This document shows positions 58,070 through 64,000 of a stretch of DNA of 64,000 nt, in pieces. Origin of the DNA: Angiostrongylus vasorum (taxonomy: Eukaryota; Nematoda; Chromadorea; Rhabditida; Metastrongylidae); contig JADANN010000364.1 of NCBI GenBank assembly GCA_018806985.1, positions 3,837,001-3,901,000 on the forward strand, in the 5' to 3' direction. The translations under genes and the position numbers were made by a program. Each line of letters begins with the position of its first letter. Position 1 is the stretch's first letter. The notes beneath the pieces are model-generated. The model saw nothing but the letters and a program-made list of their open reading frames with translations. It did not search any database and had not been told where the DNA came from.

Positions 58070-58385
58070 GAAAGAGATATTTACAAAACTTCGAACCGCA
58101 GGTGTTTGCAATGCCGATGTTGCCTCTTCAGATCAATCCCGTTGACGGGTGATTCCTGGTGGCACTGATAGATAGAAAACTAGCTGAGAGACAGGCGAAA
58201 CGAAGGACCCGCATGGTGTGGTGGCGAACGCGTTAGCCTCCGGAAAGGGTAACAGTGCGTTCGTACCCCACCACAGACACCTGCGGTTCGGAGTTTTGCA
58301 AATATCTCAGTATCGTTGTGATTGTATTTCACATAATACCCTTTCGTGAAAAATCGTAGTAGGCGGCAGATAAAAAGTAAACGTC
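58070..58385. repeat. Family B fold-back element
   Basis: Arms tttacaaaacttcgaaccgc and cggttcggagttttgcaaat flank cgcatggtgtggtggcgaac; the right end reads taccctttcgtgaaaaatcg and gtaggcggcagataaaaag. Confidence 0.68.
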
Positions 58386-58474
58386 GCAAACGTGTTAAAT
58401 ATTCAGGGACAGTAGATTTCTGTCCATTTTTCCATTATTTATTTTATTTTACATGACGCGACATCTCATTTTCT

Positions 58475-58745
58475 GTGCGGATCCCAGCACTTCTTCCATT
58501 CGATTCGTCTTGCTCGCACTCATCGTCCACTCTGGTCTTCGAACACTTCACATGTTGTTTCAACTGCTACTTGAGAATTTCATTTTCTTTATGGATATCG
58601 TATAATGTTGGTTGAATCAATTCTCCTTGCAATCTAGGAGATAGCAGGGCTAAGGCGTTCCCACGTGAATTAGAGAAGTTCGTTAGGGCAGGGATCGAAC
58701 TAGCGCCACTGTGCTTTCCCTCCCCCTTTTTTGCTCGTTACCTTC
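58475..58745 (-). repeat. Family D SINE
   Basis: A reverse copy: gtgcggatcccagcacttct, cattcgattcgtcttgctcg, caattctccttgcaatctag, close in order to the copy at 54.4 kb. Confidence 0.6.
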
Positions 58746-59099
58746 CCAGAACTAATGAACTAGTTTGCGGGAAATCCAATCAGCGAAGAAAAGTTTACCT
58801 TTCAAATGACTCAAACCATCCTAAGACCAGCTTTCTTTAACTTCGACGTTGATCAATAATTCATTATTTTCTTTGTGAGCAAACACGAGGTCGTCGTTAC
58901 AGTACACAGTAGACCATGTTTCTGCTTTTTTCGCGTTCTTCACAGCCTGAAAGATTCACACTAACAGGCAATCCATTCAGTCAAACACTTCCACAACCTC
59001 AGCAGATAAAACTAACACATAAATTTTAATTTACACTGTAAAGAGCTTATTTTTTTAAGGCATTCACCGTGCTAAGATAATGACTTTTATTTCAGAATC

Positions 59100-59560
59100 T
59101 TCACCTTAATGTCTCTGTGTCTTTCATGCGCTGCTAGTGAACTATTTGGTTTCAACTTAAATTTGCCCACTAGTTGTTCTTCTATATGGACGCAGAGGGA
59201 TCTACCGTTTCTCACGAGGTGTTCTACATGGACGCAGAAGAATCTGCCCATTTTGCCAACGGGCACACACTGTCCTCGCACACTTTACAAGGGATCAAAT
59301 GGGCTGTACCCGAACTCATGCAGTCACCATCTCTACCGTAAGGGCATATTGTGCAATTTTTGTTATACATAGGTCATACATGCGATTGCGAACTAACTGA
59401 CGTCTTAGACTGTCCGATGGTGTTTGTCACCGAGTTCTCTAGACCGGGTCTTCTTTAGAAACGTTTTATAGCTGCAGTTATTTCGTTCGAAGTGAAGGCC
59501 AGGATGAAAGGGACCTTATTCTCGGTAGAATTATCGTTTGGGGGCGTGGCTTTTTCTCTA
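59100..59560 (-). mobile_element. Penelope-like element, heavily decayed
   Basis: In reverse the sequence reads RRQLVRNRMYDLCIT, then a scrambled GIY-YIG region. At about 59180-59260 a short near-repeat (ggacgcagagggatctaccg and ggacgcagaagaatctgccc) suggests a small duplication. It has the same strand relation to the linker as the copy at 29.6 kb. Confidence 0.6.
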
Positions 59561-59569
59561 CACCCATAT

Positions 59570-61110
59570 AAATTTTCTAGAATGTCAGCCTATTTTCAGA
59601 TTTATCCGAAATCAAGATTTCTAAGAAAATTTATAGCAGAATCCAATTCTTGAAAATTCCTTCAACCCAAACGCGGCTATCAGTAATACGAGTCGTGATT
59701 TCGGTGAGACTTTCGCTTTCTTTAGGAAAAGGATTCCGCTTGTTCAGTTATTTCAGATGTTCCGGTTCAAAAACGAGAGTTTTGTCAAGACAGAATATGG
59801 TTAATATCTTCTTGGTAAAGTCTACAGGTTTTATTTTGTCTCCTTTTTCATTTTGCAACACTGATTCAGTTCATTTTTGAGAAGAGAGGTATTTGAAGTA
59901 TAAGACGTACCACTTTACGCTTAGACTTTATTGAGTTGTTTTCCTGCTATATTCGACCATATTGACAATGTTACTTCCTTTTCATGGTTATTGTTGAAGC
60001 CTTCCGAATTTGAAGCCATCTAGGCTCTTACATTACACGGCTCTTATTCGTATCCGTGAATGAAAAAGGATGACGACATGTAACCATGCCAACGTGTGCG
60101 TAAACCCTCGTGCAAACTCTTTGAGCTTAGTACTAGAGGAATCCTCCTGGTTTCGAAATTAACTACTCGTTTTTGATTTTCATGAATGAAGCGACTTTCT
60201 TTTCACATTTCAAGTTGAAAAACCGATTTCACCGATCAGGGTTTCGTCAGCTCTTCAATACCTGCATTTCTACTTCCATTGTTTTTAACGATCAGTCTGA
60301 ATCGTTCATTATCATTTTTTTTTGCTTGCATCCCATATTCAGAGTCATGGATGTAGCTCTGGTTTCGCTTCAACCTGTTAGTGCACAGGCTGCAGGTGCT
60401 CGCTACGGTGGTTCTACGTTCTGCTTGCTTGCCGGCTTCTCTGCTTGCTCAGCTTTGTTTCCCCTCTAAACTGATGTCGCTTCTAGATTTATGGTTCCTT
60501 CTCAACTCCTGTCCTTCTCGACAGTGGTTCCTTCGTATCCGGAAAAAAAGTCGCATTTGTTTACAACAAGCGACGAAATGTATTCAAGTGAACCAAGAGC
60601 GCTTTAAGACAAAGGAATATGTGCAAAACCAGTCGTTGCCAATAAATTGAAAATGGCGAGCTAAGTGAACATTCCTCCGGGTTAGAAAGCTGTCGATGGA
60701 CTAAAAATCGCATTTGTCGCTTAGAAAATTCGTATTGTTTACTTTGAGGGATTTACAATTAGAGCTATTCCTTTTTGTTCTTGAAGAGTTCTAGTAATTA
60801 CTGTTCCAATGAAGATGCAGCGTTTTTCGTTAATCTTCATTTTCTTCCTTGTCAACTTGTTAACTTATTCGCCTCTATCTTTTAGCCCTCATATTCCATC
60901 ATTCCTTTTTTTCTCTTTAGAGGTACACTTCACTGTTTTTTTCTCTTTTTATATCTCATTGTTCGTCAGAATATCCCCTCTTCGTTCAATTTTTTTTGTT
61001 TATTTTAGATGCTGAGCCTTTATGAGACACATTAACTTATCTACCACTTAACCTTTCACCTACAATTAAACTAAACTAATTTCTTTTTATCATGGTGGTA
61101 GTTTTAGGAA
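59570..61110. other. No supported gene
   Basis: T-rich on the plus strand; open frames of 66-98 codons are hydrophobic and low in complexity (Phe, Leu, Ser), as expected of noncoding T-rich DNA. Confidence 0.35.
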
Positions 61111-61119
61111 TTTCAGAAT

Positions 61120-61475
61120 CATTACTGCCTGTAGTAAGCACTAGCATACCTGGTATCCATAGTCACAAGCACAGTGCTAGTTCGATCCTTCCTCGTGCTC
61201 AGCAAGCCTCTCATCCATCCGGGTTCGGGAAATTGCTGCGGGACTTGTCAGCGAAGAAATCACTCTTTGCAATCCACTCGGCAACGCTCTAGCCCGGCTA
61301 TCTCGTGACTCCAGAAAGGATCAATTCTGTGCAATAGTCAGAATAACATCCTGAAGCAACAGCCGAAGCCATACATAAAAGTTGGATGATTTTTCTTGGA
61401 TGAGGGACGCGAGGGAATGAATCGTTTGTGAGAAGTGCTAGGATCCGGACAGTAGACGTGAAGACGGGTCGTATA
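61120..61475 (+). repeat. Family D SINE
   Basis: agtgctagttcgatccttcc, cctctcatccatccgggttc, tccactcggcaacgctctag, ccggacagtagacgtgaaga: the same order as the copy at 53.85 kb. Confidence 0.65.
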
Positions 61476-61479
61476 AAAT

Positions 61480-62780
61480 AAAAATAAAAAAAATCTGGTT
61501 TTCACGGTTTCTTCATAAATTTTAGTGTTGGGTTACATGTAAGAGTTATCGCGTTAAAATTGAAGGAATTTTTTACAAGGCTCAGTTTTTTTTCTTAAAC
61601 TTTCAACTAAGATTATCAGGGAATCATTAACTTGGGGTGAAAACCATTTGTCGCCTTGATTTGTGCACACTGTTCCACTGCTGACCAGATTTCTTTTCCT
61701 GGGTGCCACGGTGATCTACTATTGGGAAATGTTTCTTTTCTTCTTAATTTAACTAATTCTAATCTGAAACCACTTGATTATTGATGATATTTTTTTTGGT
61801 GAGGACTGGGTGATATCCTCCGAGGGCAAAAAGGTTAGGAAAGCTGGGAGAAATTCCAGAACGTTTTCAAGAAATGCTCTTTAGCTTCCTGAAAATTTGG
61901 TTTGATGACCTTGGTAGTTTTAGAATTTTCACTGTGCATACATGGCTGTTGAGAACCATTACTCTCCAAATGTGTTTCGCGAATTTTCATGGATTTTACA
62001 ACGCCTTCACAGACATGAGTGTTTCACTGTTGAATCATATATGTTCTATTAATAGATTCCTGCATACTGGATGCTTGAATTCCCTCTTTACAAAAAGTCT
62101 TGCGGGTCCCTTTACAATTGCCATTTGGTTGATAAATTGCTGGTCGCGCAAGATTTCCATTTCTTTAAGCTCTCAGACAGTGGTTGTAGAGATTTCACAG
62201 CTCCATACCACAGACATTCGACGACTGTTGTGGATCAGAGGGGAATTTATTATCTCCGACTTGAAGTCTTCGAGGGTAGCAGCAATTCCTGGTGTTGGGA
62301 TATTTTTATCTGGTCTTTCAATTGAAAATGTTGAACTCCTCTGCTTAAGCAGCCGTTCTGCGAAATGGATGCCTACTTAACACTGTAGTTTGACACGTAC
62401 GTACAAACCCATTGTGATGAATTTTTCATGAAACAATGTTTAAAACATAGTACTTCGGGTGGTTATATTCGAGTTCTTTCTAGTCAGTGCCCTTTTCACT
62501 TTTCTAATATTATTTTTCACCTTAAGTTAATCTTCTCAAAGAAGTAATACGATCTGGAGAGTTTAAAGCTTCTAAAAAAGACCAGGGCGTAGAGAACGCA
62601 AAAGTCGTCAATGCTATGGGTATAATGCACTCACGGCCGCTCCTCGACTGTGCCCCCGAGTTAAGAAAAGCTTTCCATTGCTCCCGCATCTGCATATTAG
62701 CGTCAGACTTGTCTAGGAAAATCTCCTTCCGATCCTGAAAGGCCGGAAATTACCCGTGAAGATTTGAGAACACTTTAGTA
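61480..62780. other. No supported gene; relic of Family A at 62218-62345
   Basis: A 168-codon plus frame spans 61874-62380, but its last third is a degraded Family A repeat (gtggatcagaggggaattta), so the frame is very probably chance. Confidence 0.35.
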
Positions 62781-62896
62781 AAGCTACCTCACCATTCTAC
62801 GGAAAATCATTTCGACCAGTATTTAACGAAATGTCATTCATAAAGAAGACAAAAGTCCTCATGTGGCATCCGGTCCCACCCGCAAAATCCATAGAC

Positions 62897-63051
62897 CTAA
62901 GTGGGTGACGGTTGCAAAACAATAAACCCAATGAAAGTAGTGCTGCAATAAGCACTATATATGAAATTGAGTCATATTTCAAAAAATTGTCTGGAGCTCC
63001 CAACGCAAGTCCGACAATTACACACAGTGCCAACGGATTTGAGGACACCAT
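62897..63051 (-). CDS. Possible membrane-protein exon
   Basis: After a gcgtgacag acceptor the minus strand reads two hydrophobic helices (NPLALCVIVGLALGA and ISYIVLIAALLSLGLLF) joined by a short polar turn. The donor (GTCTAT) is weak. One exon of a polytopic membrane protein is likely; the family is unknown. Confidence 0.35.
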
Positions 63052-63769
63052 CTGTCACGCATGACAAAATCTCGCTTGTTCATTGTACCGCTGCTCGAGT
63101 CTGGACAAAAGCGAGAGGGAAAAAACGATTCGTAGCTCACAAAATGCTACATTGAATTGACTGCTTGTCTGTGTCCACTTCACGATGAATCTGGATTGCC
63201 ATATCACAGTTTCCACTTTTGCCGATATTTTCTAAGTGGAACCAGTTGTTGTTTTTCCCTACGCTCTAAGTTGGCCTGCCTTAAATATTCTCAGATCGCT
63301 ACCACAAAGAGACATAAAGCACCTGTAAAGTGGGAACAGTATTGCGGCCTGAACGATTTTTCGTGAAAACCCGTCATTCAGGTGTTTTTATAACTGGAGA
63401 TTTCTAATAACGTGCATTCTCAGATAGCTCATAACAACAATGGTGTACGTGAAATCTCTGCGCTGTTCTTAGCTCTTTCCATACACATCCTCGATGTTCT
63501 TTTGTGAAAGCTCTTATGTATTATTCTCCGTACGTTTTCATTCACTACCTTCCCGCTTTCACTTTTTTTTTTTGAGTTTTTTTCCTTTCATAGGCTCGAA
63601 TTTTGGATTTTGTTCAGTTAAAAGGTATTTCCATCTACTAGCAGTATACGATTATTCAGTTCACCTCTTCGCACCACCAACGGTTTTCGAAGAGTTTCTC
63701 CATCTCTTCTTAACTGAGGCTTTTGATTTGAATAAATATGATAAAAGTGTGAGCTGTTGAGTTGAACAA

Positions 63770-64000
63770 ATGTCGATTCGACACGGCAGTAGTGAAGATG
63801 TAGAGAAAGTAACAGAAGACCTATTTCACTGCCGATCACGACTTGAAGCAGGTGTTGAAGAAAACAAGAGAAATAGAGATCTTATACAGGAACTCACCGA
63901 CAAGGTTCAAAGGTTTCGTCAGCGTACAGCACATGAATCGGCTCGCTTAGTGTTGTCGACCCCACTCGCCTTGTCACTCCCTCAACTCAGCCATGACATA
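63770..64000 (+). CDS. Coiled-coil protein, 5' end (rootletin-like?)
   Basis: ATG at 63770 follows an in-frame TGA at 63778-12 bases upstream (63758-63760) and opens 77 codons that run off the window. After a short start (MSIRHGSSEDVEK) comes a long charged helix (SRLEAGVEENKRNRDLIQE, then LTDKVQRFRQRTAHESARL), then a Ser/Leu/Pro stretch. The heptad pattern and composition are those of long coiled-coil proteins; a ciliary rootlet protein is one option, but this is a guess. The open frame is clean and the start is well placed. Confidence 0.65.
   Translation, partial: MSIRHGSSEDVEKVTEDLFHCRSRLEAGVEENKRNRDLIQELTDKVQRFRQRTAHESARLVLSTPLALSLPQLSHDI

Noticed and set aside
61874..62380. 168-codon plus-strand ORF
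   Set aside because: The last third is a decayed Family A repeat and the rest is low-complexity and hydrophobic.

Overview
The window looks like a piece of a nematode genome, most likely a strongylid such as a hookworm (inference). The reasons are AT-rich intergenic DNA, short exons with TTTCAG-type acceptors and GTAAG/GTGAG donors, AATAAA signals, and heavy interspersion of old Penelope-like and RTE-type retroelements, tRNA-like SINEs and fold-back elements. There is no bacterial organisation. Genes here are split into exons of 24-207 bp, so long open frames are mostly misleading; I built the genes from conserved protein segments joined by splice sites with matching phases.

From left to right: (1) 1.06-14.91 kb, minus strand: a secreted laminin-G-domain protein with a signal-peptide exon at 14.9 kb, micro-exons near 13 kb and three consecutive LamG exons at 1.06-2.80 kb. 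Two small plus-strand ORFs (5.37 and 8.20 kb) lie in its introns or next to its exons. (2) 20.83-24.33 kb, minus strand: the 3' half of a five-exon gene that I cannot assign to a family. (3) 26.57-36.96 kb, minus strand: the best-supported gene, a ferric-chelate-reductase-1-like protein (DOMON domain plus cytochrome b561 core with its four heme-type histidines). Its largest intron (about 4 kb) holds two oppositely oriented Penelope-like copies. (4) 39-62 kb is mainly repeat: a Penelope-like 3' end, a decayed RTE-type reverse transcriptase, clusters of fold-back elements and many SINEs. A few isolated exon-like segments occur at 42.7, 44.7-45.0, 46.6, 51.5 and 57.4 kb. (5) At the right edge (63.77 kb, plus strand) a coiled-coil gene begins and runs out of the window.

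At least five repeat groups are recognisable: a roughly 310-390 bp family with a 14-bp target duplication (A), fold-back elements with arms of about 105 bp (B), two tRNA-like SINE families (C and D), and Penelope-like elements with a GIY-YIG domain. A recurring oddity is that otherwise well-conserved exons are out of frame by exactly one base at short homopolymers. This fits consensus-sequence errors better than gene decay, but it needs reads to settle.
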